Positions 8,028 through 16,674 are shown, numbered from the stretch's first letter. The stretch is DNA of 64,000 nt from an uncultured Collinsella sp. (GCA_959019775.1 CAUEPS010000002.1:1-64000), one strand, 5' to 3'. Made by a program: numbers and translations. The notes: generated by a model from the sequence alone, not told the origin.

Positions 8028-9740
8028 ATGGCAGCCTTGTTCACGACCCCCAAACGCAATGACACTACCGCCGGAACCCATGTTGCCGAACCCGACGTTC
8101 GCCGTCGCATAGGACTCGCGCACGGCAGCTGGCGCCGCGTGACGCGCCGCATCGTCGCGGGCGCCGTGTGCGCGCTCACGGTGAGCTCGCTGCTCATGCC
8201 GAGCGTCTCGCTCGCAGCGGAATGGGTCAAGGTCGGCGGCAACAAGTACAACACCGCGGCGAGCGACGAGGCCGGTACCTGGTCGTGGGACGGCGCCGAC
8301 GACTTGAAGCTCAACAACTATAACGGCGGCGAGATCCAGGCCGCAGGCAAGCTCAACGTGAATTACTCGGGAACCAACATCGTCACTGCCGAATGGATCG
8401 AAAGCATCAACGTTTCTCATGGCACTAACGAGAATGCCGAGCTCAATATCCAAGGCGACGAGGGCGGCACGCTCAGCGTGACATCTACTGAGGACGCTAT
8501 CCTCTCCACGGGTAATATCAACATCGACGGAGCCGGATCCGTCAACGCCACGAGCACTGGGTTTGATGCCATCAATGCCGGAGGTGATCTCGCTATCAAA
8601 GGTTCGGGCAACGTCAACGCCACGGGTGCATCGGATGGCATCAGGGCAAACGGCAATATCACGATTGACGACAGCGGAGCCGTCACCGCCAGGGCTACCA
8701 AGGACAAGGGTATTGGAGCCGACAAGAACCTCACCATCAAGGGTGGCGGGACGGTCGAGGCAAGCTCCGAGAAAGACGCTGCCGTCGAGGCCAAGGGCAG
8801 CCTCGCAGCCACAAACGCCTCCCTCAACGTAAACGGTGTTGAATATGGCGTCTATGCCCACAAGGGCATCACCCTCGATCATGCAAACGTGACGGTCCGT
8901 GCAAGTAAAGGCAGATACGGTGGCGCCAACGCCCTCTTCACCTACCAGGACGACATCGTCGTCAAGAACGGCTCCACCGTGGACGCGTTTGCGGAAGGCG
9001 AGGTTTCGGCTGCATTCTCCACCAGAAACGATCGACCCAACGAGAAGGGCGGCCACATCTACATCAGCGACTCCGTTGTCAAGGCCATAGCCCGCTATGT
9101 CGAGAACGGCGACGGCCCCATCCCCTACAGCGAAAACCAAGATGGCGAGACGAGGCGCGAACCCCAAGGCGAGAACATCGGCATCATCGCCCAGACCAGC
9201 GAGGGCGTCACACCCGCAGTCATCTCGATCATCCGCAGCAAGGTAACGGCCGAAGGAGATACAGCGGCAATCTTTGCCCGTGCCATGAGCGCTGACGGCA
9301 AGACAATCGGCACCATCAAGATTGAGAACGCCGCCATCCAGACGCCCGAAGGCGGCAAGGTCATTGACTATCGCAAGCTCCGTGACGGCATCTACGAGGC
9401 AGGCCAAGCCATCGGCACGGGCGACGCCACGGTCGACTCCCTCTATATCAAAGCAGTCGCCAAAAGTACGACCATCGCACCTCCCGAGGTAGCCAAGCCG
9501 GAAGACCCCAAGCCCGACGAGACCAAGCCCGCAGAAAGCAAGCCCGCGGAGTCCAAGCAGAACCCCAAGCCTGAGGGCTCAAAGCCGACCAAGGCCGTTG
9601 CGGCTTCAACCACGAAAGCCAAGACTACCGGCGTGCTCGCGGCAACCGGCGACACCTCGAGTGCGGCCATCGTGGCAACCGTCCTTGCGGGAACAGCCGC
9701 TATCGCCGCAGGCACCATGGCGAGCCGTAAGCGTTCTTAG
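8028..9740 (+). CDS. Secreted beta-helix, carbohydrate-binding-domain-like surface protein (copy 2)
   Basis: 570 residues, paralogue of the protein at 5990, colinear from signal peptide to wall-sorting tail. It has the same export signal ending SVSLAA, the same beta-helix repeats (IKGSGNVNATGASDGI), a Pro/Lys/Glu linker with repeated KPAES, and LAATGD followed by a hydrophobic segment and SRKRS. Relative to copy 1 it lacks about one repeat of 20 residues around residue 240 and differs at many positions in the repeats, while the signal and anchor are nearly unchanged. Start at 8028 follows GGGAG. The pattern suggests duplication followed by divergence of the exposed region, perhaps for a new ligand or to evade recognition. 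Confidence 0.8.
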   Translation: MAALFTTPKRNDTTAGTHVAEPDVRRRIGLAHGSWRRVTRRIVAGAVCALTVSSLLMPSVSLAAEWVKVGGNKYNTAASDEAGTWSWDGADDLKLNNYNGGEIQAAGKLNVNYSGTNIVTAEWIESINVSHGTNENAELNIQGDEGGTLSVTSTEDAILSTGNINIDGAGSVNATSTGFDAINAGGDLAIKGSGNVNATGASDGIRANGNITIDDSGAVTARATKDKGIGADKNLTIKGGGTVEASSEKDAAVEAKGSLAATNASLNVNGVEYGVYAHKGITLDHANVTVRASKGRYGGANALFTYQDDIVVKNGSTVDAFAEGEVSAAFSTRNDRPNEKGGHIYISDSVVKAIARYVENGDGPIPYSENQDGETRREPQGENIGIIAQTSEGVTPAVISIIRSKVTAEGDTAAIFARAMSADGKTIGTIKIENAAIQTPEGGKVIDYRKLRDGIYEAGQAIGTGDATVDSLYIKAVAKSTTIAPPEVAKPEDPKPDETKPAESKPAESKQNPKPEGSKPTKAVAASTTKAKTTGVLAATGDTSSAAIVATVLAGTAAIAAGTMASRKRS

Positions 9741-9797
9741 ACGCCTCTGCGCACATGGCAGCTCCCGCGAAGGCCCCGAGCCCCAGCACCGTTTAAC

Positions 9798-9836
9798 AAC
9801 GCCACCGCCGAGCTCCCCTCCGGCGGTGGCGTTTTC
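9798..9836 (+). terminator. Terminator after surface protein copy 2
   Basis: 13-bp stem AACGCCACCGCCG / CGGCGGTGGCGTT with a 10-base loop, followed by TTCC. Confidence 0.75.
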
Positions 9837-9947
9837 CATATGCGTCCGCAGGGGATGCACGAGATTGTCTTTGGTCTAGCCCAACCGGCATACGCTGGCG
9901 TGCGACAATTGGGGCTGCCGATATCACAACACTGAGAGAAGCCCGTC

Positions 9948-10613
9948 ATGGAAGCGCATCAAAAGCAGATAACCGTTTATTCGAATCATACGGAAAGCGC
10001 GCCTGTCATCTACCTTCCTGTGGTCGTGGGCGACGGCAGCGAGGTTTATAAGTGTTGCCGAGAGCTCGACTGTCCGCCATTCGCCCTCGTCACCATTGGC
10101 GGGCTCGATTGGAATCGCGAGCTGAGCCCCTGGGCATGCGACGGGACCGTACGTGATGCCGAGCCTTTCGGCGGCCAAGCTGCCGATTTTCTTGATGAGC
10201 TGCTGAATCAGATAATCCCCCAGGTCGAGTCGTCGCTTCCTCAGCCGCCCACCCGGCGCGGCATTGCCGGTTACTCGCTCGCGGGCCTCTTCGCACTCTG
10301 GTCCCTCTGGCAAACCGACGCCTTTGACCGCGCCGCGAGCGCATCGGGGTCGCTATGGTTTCCCGACTTTGTCGACCGTGCCAGCACGGCCCCTTTTGCC
10401 GGCAGCCCGCAAGCCGTCTACCTGTCACTCGGCAAAAAGGAAACCAAGACGCCCAACCGCATGATGCGGCATGTACTCGACGACACACGCGCGATGGAAG
10501 CGTTGCTCGTCGAGCGCGGCATTCCAACAACGCTGGAGCTCAACCCCGGCAATCACTTTGCCCAAACCGACTTACGCATGGCCCGCGGCATCCACTGGAT
10601 ACTGACACATTAA
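9948..10613 (+). CDS. Alpha/beta-hydrolase fold esterase (enterochelin-esterase-like)
   Basis: 221-residue protein with the nucleophile elbow G-Y-S110-L-A-G and a C-terminal GNH203F that would supply the catalytic His. The arrangement resembles the IroE/esterase D-like group of serine hydrolases. There is no signal peptide and no siderophore locus nearby, so a siderophore role is not supported; a small-ester or acyl substrate is more likely. The ATG at 9948 has GAGAGAAG upstream at proper spacing. Monocistronic, with hairpins on both sides. Confidence 0.7.
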   Translation: MEAHQKQITVYSNHTESAPVIYLPVVVGDGSEVYKCCRELDCPPFALVTIGGLDWNRELSPWACDGTVRDAEPFGGQAADFLDELLNQIIPQVESSLPQPPTRRGIAGYSLAGLFALWSLWQTDAFDRAASASGSLWFPDFVDRASTAPFAGSPQAVYLSLGKKETKTPNRMMRHVLDDTRAMEALLVERGIPTTLELNPGNHFAQTDLRMARGIHWILTH

Positions 10614-10655
10614 AAATGGCGCCCACGCGTACGCGCGGGCGCCATTTATTTTGTT
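10614..10655 (+). terminator. Bidirectional terminator between esterase and uracil permease
   Basis: Long stem AAATGGCGCCC...GGGCGCCATTT starting in the stop codon region, followed by ATTTTGTTTT. The minus strand also carries a T-rich end, suiting the convergent uracil permease. Confidence 0.85.
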
Positions 10656-10672
10656 TTAGCTGAACGCAGCTG

Positions 10673-12007
10673 CTACTCAGCAGCCTCCTCGAGCTCGGAG
10701 ACATCAAACTCAAAATCATTGCCGGGCAAAATCGCGTTGAGCACGATGCCCACCAGCGAGCCCACGGCAAGGCCGGAGAGCGAAATCGTCACGCCGCCCA
10801 GCTCCAGCACGATGGCACCGGCAGTGCTATAGGCAATGCCGAGCGATAGCACGAGCACCAGAGCGGCCACCAGCACGTTGCGGTTGTTCTGGAAATCGAC
10901 CTGGTTCTCGATGAGGTTGCGAACGCCCACCGCGCTGATCATGCCATAGAGTACGAGCGACACGCCGCCGATTACACACGCCGGCATGGCCGCAATGACA
11001 GCCGCGAACTTAGGGCAGAACGAAAGCACGATGGCGCAGCACGCGGCAATGCGAATCACGCGCGGGTCGAACACGCGCGTCAGGGCAAGCACGCCGGTGT
11101 TCTCGCCATACGTGGTGTTGGCCGGAGCGCCAAAGAACGACGCCAGAATCGTGGCGAGACCATCGCCGAGCAGCGTGCGATGCAGGCCGGGGTCGGCGAT
11201 GTAGTTACGCTCGCAAGTGGAGCCGATAGCGGAGATGTCACCGATATGCTCGATCATGGTCGCAAAGGCCAGCGGCATGATGGTGATGATGGCCGTCGTG
11301 GCAAGACCGCTATCGAACTGCGGCCCAAAGAGCGCAAACACGGTGTTATCCCACACGATGGGCAAACCAACCCAGGGAGCGGCTGCGACGCCAGAAAAGT
11401 CGACCTCGCCCAGCGCAGTCGCAACGGCATAGCTCACCGCAACGCCCAGCAGGATCGGCACAATCTTGACCATGCCGCGGCCCCAGATGTTGCAGATGAC
11501 GATCACTGCTACGGCGATAACGGCGACGAGCCAATTGGTCTGGCAGTTGGCAATGGCGGAGCTTGCCAGGATCAGACCGATGGAAATGACGATAGGGCCA
11601 GTCACCACCGGCGGGAAGAAGCGCATGACGCGCTTGGCGCCAAAGGCGCGGAACAGGGCCGCCAGCACCGGATAGAGCAGGCCAGCACAAGCTACGCCCA
11701 GACAGGCGTAGGGCAATAGCTCGGCCTCGCCGTTGGGCGCGATTGCGGCATAGCCTGCGATAAAGGCAAACGATGAGCCCAAAAATGCCGGCACCTTACC
11801 ACGCGACAAGAAGTGGAACAGCAGCGTGCCCAAGCCGGCAAACAAAAGCGTCGCCGAAACCGAGAGACCGGTGAGCACGGGCACCAGCACGGTGGCGCCA
11901 AACATGGCAAACAGGTGCTGCAGACCGAGCAGGAACATGCGCGGGCGGCCAAGCGACGATGCGTCGTAGATGGCATCGGTGACAGCGGGCGCCGAGGACT
12001 GGGACAT
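10673..12007 (-). CDS. uraA: Uracil/xanthine permease (NCS2, UraA-type)
   Basis: 444-residue polytopic membrane protein of the nucleobase:cation symporter-2 family, UraA/PyrP branch, taking up uracil with protons. Recognisable segments are LGLQHLFAMFGATVLVPVLTG near the N-terminus and TYGENTGVLALTRV in the middle. The start at 12007 is supported by AAAGGA a few bases upstream; the reading frame extends 75 codons further but without a ribosome binding site. It lies 122 bases downstream of the MetE-like gene on the same strand, enough for its own promoter. No PyrR-type attenuator was identified. Confidence 0.87.
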   Translation of the reverse strand: MSQSSAPAVTDAIYDASSLGRPRMFLLGLQHLFAMFGATVLVPVLTGLSVSATLLFAGLGTLLFHFLSRGKVPAFLGSSFAFIAGYAAIAPNGEAELLPYACLGVACAGLLYPVLAALFRAFGAKRVMRFFPPVVTGPIVISIGLILASSAIANCQTNWLVAVIAVAVIVICNIWGRGMVKIVPILLGVAVSYAVATALGEVDFSGVAAAPWVGLPIVWDNTVFALFGPQFDSGLATTAIITIMPLAFATMIEHIGDISAIGSTCERNYIADPGLHRTLLGDGLATILASFFGAPANTTYGENTGVLALTRVFDPRVIRIAACCAIVLSFCPKFAAVIAAMPACVIGGVSLVLYGMISAVGVRNLIENQVDFQNNRNVLVAALVLVLSLGIAYSTAGAIVLELGGVTISLSGLAVGSLVGIVLNAILPGNDFEFDVSELEEAAE

Positions 12008-12129
12008 GGATGTCCTTTCGAATGGAAGGGCGATCGGGCATATCGGATAACCTGCCCGAACGATACGATCCGAACCATTGTACGCGATACGCCATGTCTC
12101 GCACGCGCCGTCACCTGCGAACGTTACCG

Positions 12130-13263
12130 CTATTTCCAAACGCGCTCGGCAATACGCTTGACCAGCGCGATCTTTGCCCATTGCTCGTCCTCGGTCAGCT
12201 TGTTGCCAATCTCGCAGCTGGCAAAGCCACACTGGGGTGACAGGTACAGGTTCTCGAGCGGCACGTACTTTGCGGCTTCGCGGATGCGCTCGACGATAAC
12301 ATCCTCGTCCTCGAGCTCAGCGGCCTTGGTGGTTACCAGGCCCAACACGACCTTCTTGCCGGGGGCAACATACTTCAGCGGCCCAAAACCACCGGCACGG
12401 GGCGTGTCGAACTCAAGATAGAACGCATCAACGTTCTCGTGTGCGAACAGGTAGGGTGCGATAGGATCGTAGCCGCCCTCAAAGGCATAGGTCGAGTGAT
12501 AGTTGCCGCGGCAAACGTGCGTATTGATAACTAGGTCGTCAGGCTTGCCCTCAATGGCGGCATTGTTGAGCGCCACGCCCAGCTCGCTTACCTTTTGCAG
12601 GTCGACCGGGCTCATGCCGGTTTTGGCGACAAAGTCGGTATCGCAATAGATGCCCCAGGTGCAGTCATCAAACTGGATGTTGCGGCAGCCTGCTGCGTAC
12701 AAGTCGGCGATCACCGCGCGATAAGCGGCTGCAATGGCGTCGGCAAGTTCCTCATCGGTCTTATAGACGGCACGCAGGCTCTCCTGCTGGCCGTCGCAGC
12801 GATCGAGCGTGACCTCAGAGAACGTCTGGATCGGCGCCGGGATGGTCTGGCGTGCAACGTGGCCCTCGCCCTCAAGTGCCTTGACAAACTTAAAGTGCTC
12901 GACGAAGGGGTGGTTCTCGCCGCTGATGGGGCCGGTCACCACGGCGGTATCGGCCGTGGTCTCCTCGTCGTGGAACATATAGCCCGTACGTGAGGTGCGA
13001 CGCTCGACGCCGTTCAGCCCCCACATAAAGTCGAGGTGCCAGTAGCTGCGGCGAAACTCGCCATCGGTAATCACCTGCAGGCCGGCGGCCTTCTGCTTGT
13101 CCACCAGGTCGCGAATGGCCTCATCCTCGACGGCCTTAAGACCGACGGCGTCGAGTTTGCCCGCGGCGTAGGCGGCACGGGCGTCCTTCACGGCCTGGGG
13201 ACGAAGAAAACTGCCGACGATATCGGCGCGAAACGGCGCGTTCGGTTGAATCGAAGTGCTCAT
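12130..13263 (-). CDS. Cobalamin-independent methionine synthase family protein (MetE C-terminal domain only)
   Basis: 377-residue homologue of the catalytic C-terminal half of MetE, like B. subtilis YxjG/YxjH. It transfers a methyl group to homocysteine. Zinc ligands are visible as H249-x-C251 (INTHVCRGN), E284 (FYLEFD) and C345 (LSPQCGF). The N-terminal half of full-length MetE (about 750 residues) is absent, so the methyl donor may differ from methyltetrahydrofolate polyglutamate. Start at 13263 follows AAGGGAG. A perfect dyad lies 82-114 bases upstream and a LysR gene lies directly upstream in the same direction, suggesting control by that regulator. Confidence 0.85.
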   Translation of the reverse strand: MSTSIQPNAPFRADIVGSFLRPQAVKDARAAYAAGKLDAVGLKAVEDEAIRDLVDKQKAAGLQVITDGEFRRSYWHLDFMWGLNGVERRTSRTGYMFHDEETTADTAVVTGPISGENHPFVEHFKFVKALEGEGHVARQTIPAPIQTFSEVTLDRCDGQQESLRAVYKTDEELADAIAAAYRAVIADLYAAGCRNIQFDDCTWGIYCDTDFVAKTGMSPVDLQKVSELGVALNNAAIEGKPDDLVINTHVCRGNYHSTYAFEGGYDPIAPYLFAHENVDAFYLEFDTPRAGGFGPLKYVAPGKKVVLGLVTTKAAELEDEDVIVERIREAAKYVPLENLYLSPQCGFASCEIGNKLTEDEQWAKIALVKRIAERVWK

Positions 13264-13344
13264 AGATATCTCCCTTTGCATTGGTTGCTTTACCGAGACA
13301 GAGTATGAGCGCTTATATGGCCATCGTAAAATATACGTTTATGA

Positions 13345-13377
13345 CAGTTTGATATAGATGCTTCCTATATCAAACTG
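13345..13377. promoter_or_regulatory. Perfect dyad, candidate LysR-type operator upstream of the MetE-like gene
   Basis: 13-bp perfect inverted repeat CAGTTTGATATAG / CTATATCAAACTG with a 7-base centre. Located 82-114 bases before the methyltransferase start and just after the LysR stop. No T-run follows on either strand, so an operator is favoured over a terminator. LysR regulators usually bind interrupted AT-rich dyads. Confidence 0.5.
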
Positions 13378-13418
13378 GACTGCCATAAAGAGATTTGACC
13401 CGCGCAGAGCACAGCAGC

Positions 13419-14315
13419 CTAGATATGCTGACGGATCGCGTCGATATAGGCTTGGCCGTAGCGCGTGAGCGTCGTGTTCTTGCGCGTGATGATGCCGATC
13501 TCCATGTACTCGTCCACATCGAGCGGAATCGAGATAATACCGGGGCCGTTAAGTTCATGGCTGATCACACCCGAACACACCGTATAGCCGTTAAGGCCCA
13601 TAGCCAGGTTGAACAGTGTCGCACGATCACGTACGCGGATATTCTTGCGACGCTCAAAGGTCGAGGTCAGTTCCTCGGAATAGTAAAACGAGTTGTAGCT
13701 GCCCTGCTCGTAGGACAGGAACGGATAGTCTTCCAAGTCCTCGAGCGTTACGCTGGCGCGGTCCGCCAGTGGATGGTCGGCGCATACAAAGACATGCGGC
13801 GCGGCGCAGAAGAGCCCCTCGAATACGAGCTCGTTGGCGGCGAGCATGCGCTCGATGACCTCGCGATTGTGCTCCGACAGATACAGGATGCCCAGCTCGC
13901 TTTTCATATGCGCGACGTCCTCGATAATCTCGTGAGTCTGCTCCTCGCGCAGGGTAAAGTCGTAGCGCGCGGCATCGAACTCACGGATCACATCGACAAA
14001 CGCGTTGACGGCAAAGGAATAATGCTGACAGCTCACACTAAAATGCGGCACCTGCTCGGATGCGCCCTTGTACTTACCTTCGAGCAGATCGGCCTGGTCA
14101 AGCACCTGTCGCGCGTAGCCCAAGAAGGTCTCGCCTTCCTCGGATACAACGACACCCTTGTTAGTGCGCTCAAAGATGCGCACACCCATCTCGTTTTCGA
14201 GATCGCGAATCGATGCGGTAATCGAAGGCTGCGACACAAAGAGCCGGCGCGAGGCCTCGGTGATGCTGCCGCATTCGGCAACTTTGACGACATATCTGAG
14301 CTGCTGGAGCTTCAT
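13419..14315 (-). CDS. LysR-family transcriptional regulator
   Basis: 298 residues. N-terminal winged helix-turn-helix at residues 1-60 (MKLQQLRYVVKVAECGSITE, then SQPSITASIRDLE), followed by a substrate-binding-protein-like effector domain. Start at 14315 is preceded by GGGAGAAGG; the longer reading to 14522 lies inside the HAD gene and is rejected. The gene begins ten bases after the HAD stop, so the two are probably cotranscribed. The next gene downstream is the MetE-like methyltransferase, with a perfect dyad in between, so sulfur amino-acid control (like CysB, MetR or CmbR) is a reasonable inference; the effector is unknown. Confidence 0.87.
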   Translation of the reverse strand: MKLQQLRYVVKVAECGSITEASRRLFVSQPSITASIRDLENEMGVRIFERTNKGVVVSEEGETFLGYARQVLDQADLLEGKYKGASEQVPHFSVSCQHYSFAVNAFVDVIREFDAARYDFTLREEQTHEIIEDVAHMKSELGILYLSEHNREVIERMLAANELVFEGLFCAAPHVFVCADHPLADRASVTLEDLEDYPFLSYEQGSYNSFYYSEELTSTFERRKNIRVRDRATLFNLAMGLNGYTVCSGVISHELNGPGIISIPLDVDEYMEIGIITRKNTTLTRYGQAYIDAIRQHI

Positions 14316-14325
14316 AGCCTTCTCC

Positions 14326-15234
14326 CTAGACGTTCGTGATGCCAAGACCCGCCGCGTCCATCTGGCGCATAAACGGCGGCATCTCCCCCGTCGCGGCGCA
14401 GGCGGCAATCTGATGCAGAGCCCCGGCAACCGCATCGTCTGCCGCAGCGCCGATATGCCAGCGCGCGGCAGCCGTGACAGCCTCGTTGGCATTGGCGACT
14501 GCAACGGAGTTGGGAACGGCATCGATCATGGGCAAATCGTTATCGGAATCGCCAAATACGGCCACCTCATCGGGCGTCAGACCCAAAGCGCGCGCCAACT
14601 CCAGCGCAGCGCAACCCTTGTCCCAACCGGCTGGAAGAATGTCGAACAGGCGCACTCGGTTGTTGGGAAACACAAGCGAGAGTTCCGGCACCTCAGCGGC
14701 AACGCGCTCGCGTAGCTCCGCGAGCTCCTCACGCGAACGGGCGCTCCAGATATTCGCCTTGAACACCGGCGCGTCATCGACGACGGGACGGCACGGGGCT
14801 TCTTCGCCTTTGAGCCATGCGTTGCCGCCCGACTCCATGGCGCGACGAACGCGCTCGGGGTCACTCGTCACGCAATAGGCATCGTTACCCCAAAAGTCAT
14901 CGCCCAGGCTGTAGACCTTCAGATAGGTATCGTCGGTCTCTTGCTCAAGATAGTCGGCAAGGCGCATGAGGGCACCGTTGTCGCTCGCACGGGAGGCAAC
15001 AACCTCGCCGTCGACAAACATCACCTGGCCGTTACAGAACGCGCCAGTCGAAAAACACTCGGAACGATTTTTGAACATCCAGCCCATCGCGGACGGCTGG
15101 CGACCCGAAACCGGGCCAAAGTGCAGACCCGCCGCCTGCATGGCATGAATGCCCTCGATGACGTAGTCGCTGGCGCCGTCATGCCCGGCTGGAATCAGCG
15201 TATCGTCCATATCGGTCAGCACAAGTTTGATCAT
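14326..15234 (-). CDS. HAD-superfamily phosphatase, Cof-type
   Basis: 302-residue haloacid dehalogenase-like hydrolase. Motif I is D8-M-D-D-T (nucleophile D8, acid D10) and motif IV is GDSDNDLPMI. Between them is a large C2-type cap as in Cof/YidA phosphatases that act on sugar phosphates, nucleotides or PLP. No signal peptide. It starts at 15234 with only a weak GGGGACC upstream. Probably first gene of a unit with the LysR regulator, though no functional link between them is evident. Confidence 0.8.
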   Translation of the reverse strand: MIKLVLTDMDDTLIPAGHDGASDYVIEGIHAMQAAGLHFGPVSGRQPSAMGWMFKNRSECFSTGAFCNGQVMFVDGEVVASRASDNGALMRLADYLEQETDDTYLKVYSLGDDFWGNDAYCVTSDPERVRRAMESGGNAWLKGEEAPCRPVVDDAPVFKANIWSARSREELAELRERVAAEVPELSLVFPNNRVRLFDILPAGWDKGCAALELARALGLTPDEVAVFGDSDNDLPMIDAVPNSVAVANANEAVTAAARWHIGAAADDAVAGALHQIAACAATGEMPPFMRQMDAAGLGITNV

Positions 15235-15271
15235 GAGGTCCCCATTCGTATCGGTCCTACCTATTGTAACG

Positions 15272-15306
15272 ACCTGCCAAAATAAACCTGTCCCTATTTG
15301 GCAGGT
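15272..15306. repeat. Hairpin repeat, AAATAAACCTGTCCC family (copy 1)
   Basis: Imperfect palindrome ACCTGCCAAAATA ... TATTTGGCAGGT around the core AAACCTGTCCC. Nearly identical to 35841-35877. It sits in the divergent gap between the HAD gene and the TPP riboswitch. Confidence 0.75.
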
Positions 15307-15331
15307 GCGCTAGTATAGGGAACAACAGATT

Positions 15332-15427
15332 CGATGCGGGAGTGCCGGCGGTGCAAACCACAAGGCTGAGAGGGCATGGGGCCCAATCCTTTGAACCTGT
15401 CAGTTAATGCTGGCGTAGGGAGCATGC
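15332..15427 (+). promoter_or_regulatory. TPP riboswitch (thi box)
   Basis: Contains the conserved pyrophosphate and pyrimidine sensor elements: GGGAGTGCC, GGCTGAGAGGG at 15363-15373, GAACCTGTCAGTTAATGC at 15393-15410 and TGGCGTAGGGA at 15411-15421. An outer ATGC/GCAT pairing closes P1. It leads directly into a terminator hairpin, so thiamine pyrophosphate is expected to shut off thiM expression by premature termination. Confidence 0.95.
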
Positions 15428-15437
15428 CGCCTTTACA

Positions 15438-15467
15438 GGGGCGCTGTCTATGCACAGCGCCCCTTTT
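15438..15467 (+). terminator. Riboswitch expression-platform terminator
   Basis: GGGGCGCTGT pairs with ACAGCGCCCC, 6-base loop, then TTTT. It lies between the TPP aptamer and the thiM ribosome binding site. Confidence 0.88.
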
Positions 15468-15489
15468 CTATGCCAAGGAGGCATGTGCA

Positions 15490-16329
15490 GTGATTGATTC
15501 GGAACAGCTTAAGCAACATATGGTCAAGGCCGTGGAGGAGATTCGCGCTACCAATCCGATGGCCGGCTCCATCACCAACACGGTGACGATCGACTTTGTC
15601 GCCAATGCGCAGCTCGCCGTGGGCGGTTCGGCCGCCATGGTCTATCTGCCCGACGAGGGCGAGGCGCTCGTTGCCGGCGGCGGCGCCATCTATCTCAACA
15701 TGGGCACGCTCTTCCCCATCTACGAGCAGACGATTCCCCGCGCGGCCAAGGCGGCACATGACGCCGGCAAGCCCTGGGTGCTCGATCCGGTGGGTCTGGG
15801 CATCGGTAGCCTGCGCACCCAGCTGGTAAACGAGCTCAAGCAGTACAAGCCCGCCATCGTACGCGGCAACGCCTCCGAGATCATCGCACTCGCCGGCCTG
15901 TGGGGTCTTGAGGGCGAGGCGGCCGATCTGAGCCGCGTGCGCGGTGTCGATACCACCGACACGGTCGACGCCGCCCGCGATGCCGCCGTGGCGCTCGCCC
16001 GCTACACCGGCGGCGCCGTAGTGGTCTCGGGCGAGGTCGACCTGATCACCGACGGCACGACCGTGGCCAAGTCCCACGGCGGCAGCTCGCTCATGTCCAA
16101 GATCACCGGCTGCGGCTGCTCGCAGGGCGGCGTGCTGGCCGTGTACGCCTGTGCCGCCGACCCGTTTACGGCAGCCGTCTGCGGCACCGCCGCCTACAAC
16201 GTGGCCGGCACGCGTGCTGCCGCCGTCGCCGATGCCCCGGCGAGCTTTAAGGTCGCCTTTATCGACGAGCTCTACCGCGCGAGCGCCCAGGACATCGCCG
16301 ATAACCCACTCGAGCTCGAGGAGGCATAA
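15490..16329 (+). CDS. thiM: Hydroxyethylthiazole kinase
   Basis: Phosphorylates 4-methyl-5-(2-hydroxyethyl)thiazole in thiamine salvage. 279 residues, usual size for ThiM. Recognisable parts are NPMAGSITNTVTIDFVANAQ near the N-terminus, the LDPVGLG segment, and TGCGCSQGG, which carries the catalytic region. GTG at 15490 is chosen as start because AAGGAGGC lies seven bases upstream and downstream of the terminator; the frame's earlier ATG lies inside the riboswitch. First gene of the TPP-controlled operon with the thiamine-binding protein and thiE. Confidence 0.93.
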   Translation: MIDSEQLKQHMVKAVEEIRATNPMAGSITNTVTIDFVANAQLAVGGSAAMVYLPDEGEALVAGGGAIYLNMGTLFPIYEQTIPRAAKAAHDAGKPWVLDPVGLGIGSLRTQLVNELKQYKPAIVRGNASEIIALAGLWGLEGEAADLSRVRGVDTTDTVDAARDAAVALARYTGGAVVVSGEVDLITDGTTVAKSHGGSSLMSKITGCGCSQGGVLAVYACAADPFTAAVCGTAAYNVAGTRAAAVADAPASFKVAFIDELYRASAQDIADNPLELEEA

Positions 16330-16332
16330 GCC

Positions 16333-16674
16333 ATGTCCGAGCCCGCAACCAATGCCGGCATGAACACGCTCGTCGCTGTGGCCATCGCCCCATGCGGCAC
16401 CGGCGATGAGCTATCCGCCGAGGTCGCCGAGGTCGTGCGCGTCATTCGCGAGAGCGGCCTTCCCAACCGCACCACCTCGATGTTCACCGAAATCGAGGGC
16501 GACTGGGACGAGGTCATGCAGGTCGTGCGCGACGCAACCTTTGTGTTGGCGAGCAAGGGCATCCGCACCGAAGTCGTGCTCAAAGCCGATATTCGACCCG
16601 GATTTACCGACACCATGACCGGCAAACTCGAGCGCATGGAAGCACAGATCAAAAAGCAGGAGGAAGCACGATGA
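16333..16674 (+). CDS. Thiamine-binding protein of the MTH1187/YkoF type
   Basis: 113-residue ferredoxin-like-fold protein of the MTH1187 (DUF77) family, related to the thiamine-binding YkoF of B. subtilis. Visible features are the strand VAVAIAPCGTGDELS, the motif TTSMFTEIEGDWDEVM and a charged C-terminal helix. It begins three bases after the thiM stop and its stop overlaps the thiE start (ATGA), indicating translational coupling. It may buffer or deliver thiamine or hydroxymethylpyrimidine. It occupies the place where thiD often sits in such operons; no thiD is in this window. Confidence 0.82.
   Translation: MSEPATNAGMNTLVAVAIAPCGTGDELSAEVAEVVRVIRESGLPNRTTSMFTEIEGDWDEVMQVVRDATFVLASKGIRTEVVLKADIRPGFTDTMTGKLERMEAQIKKQEEAR

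Larger units (their letters stand above)
5738..9740 (+). repeat. Tandem duplication of about 2.04 kb
   Basis: Unit 1 runs from 5738 to about 7778, unit 2 from 7779 to about 9740-9760. Each contains, in order, the last 14 codons of the purine permease, a GC-rich terminator, a conserved leader and a beta-helix surface protein gene. The start of unit 2 (7779) matches the permease interior at 5738, and the offset is 2041 bases at the permease stop and 2038 at the surface-gene start. The duplication breakpoint therefore lay inside the permease 3' end. The copies have since diverged clearly, so it is not recent. Confidence 0.85.

Noticed and set aside
5921..9407. Two long minus-strand frames opposite the surface proteins
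   Set aside because: Antisense of repetitive coding sequence; they appear in both copies only because the genes are duplicated.
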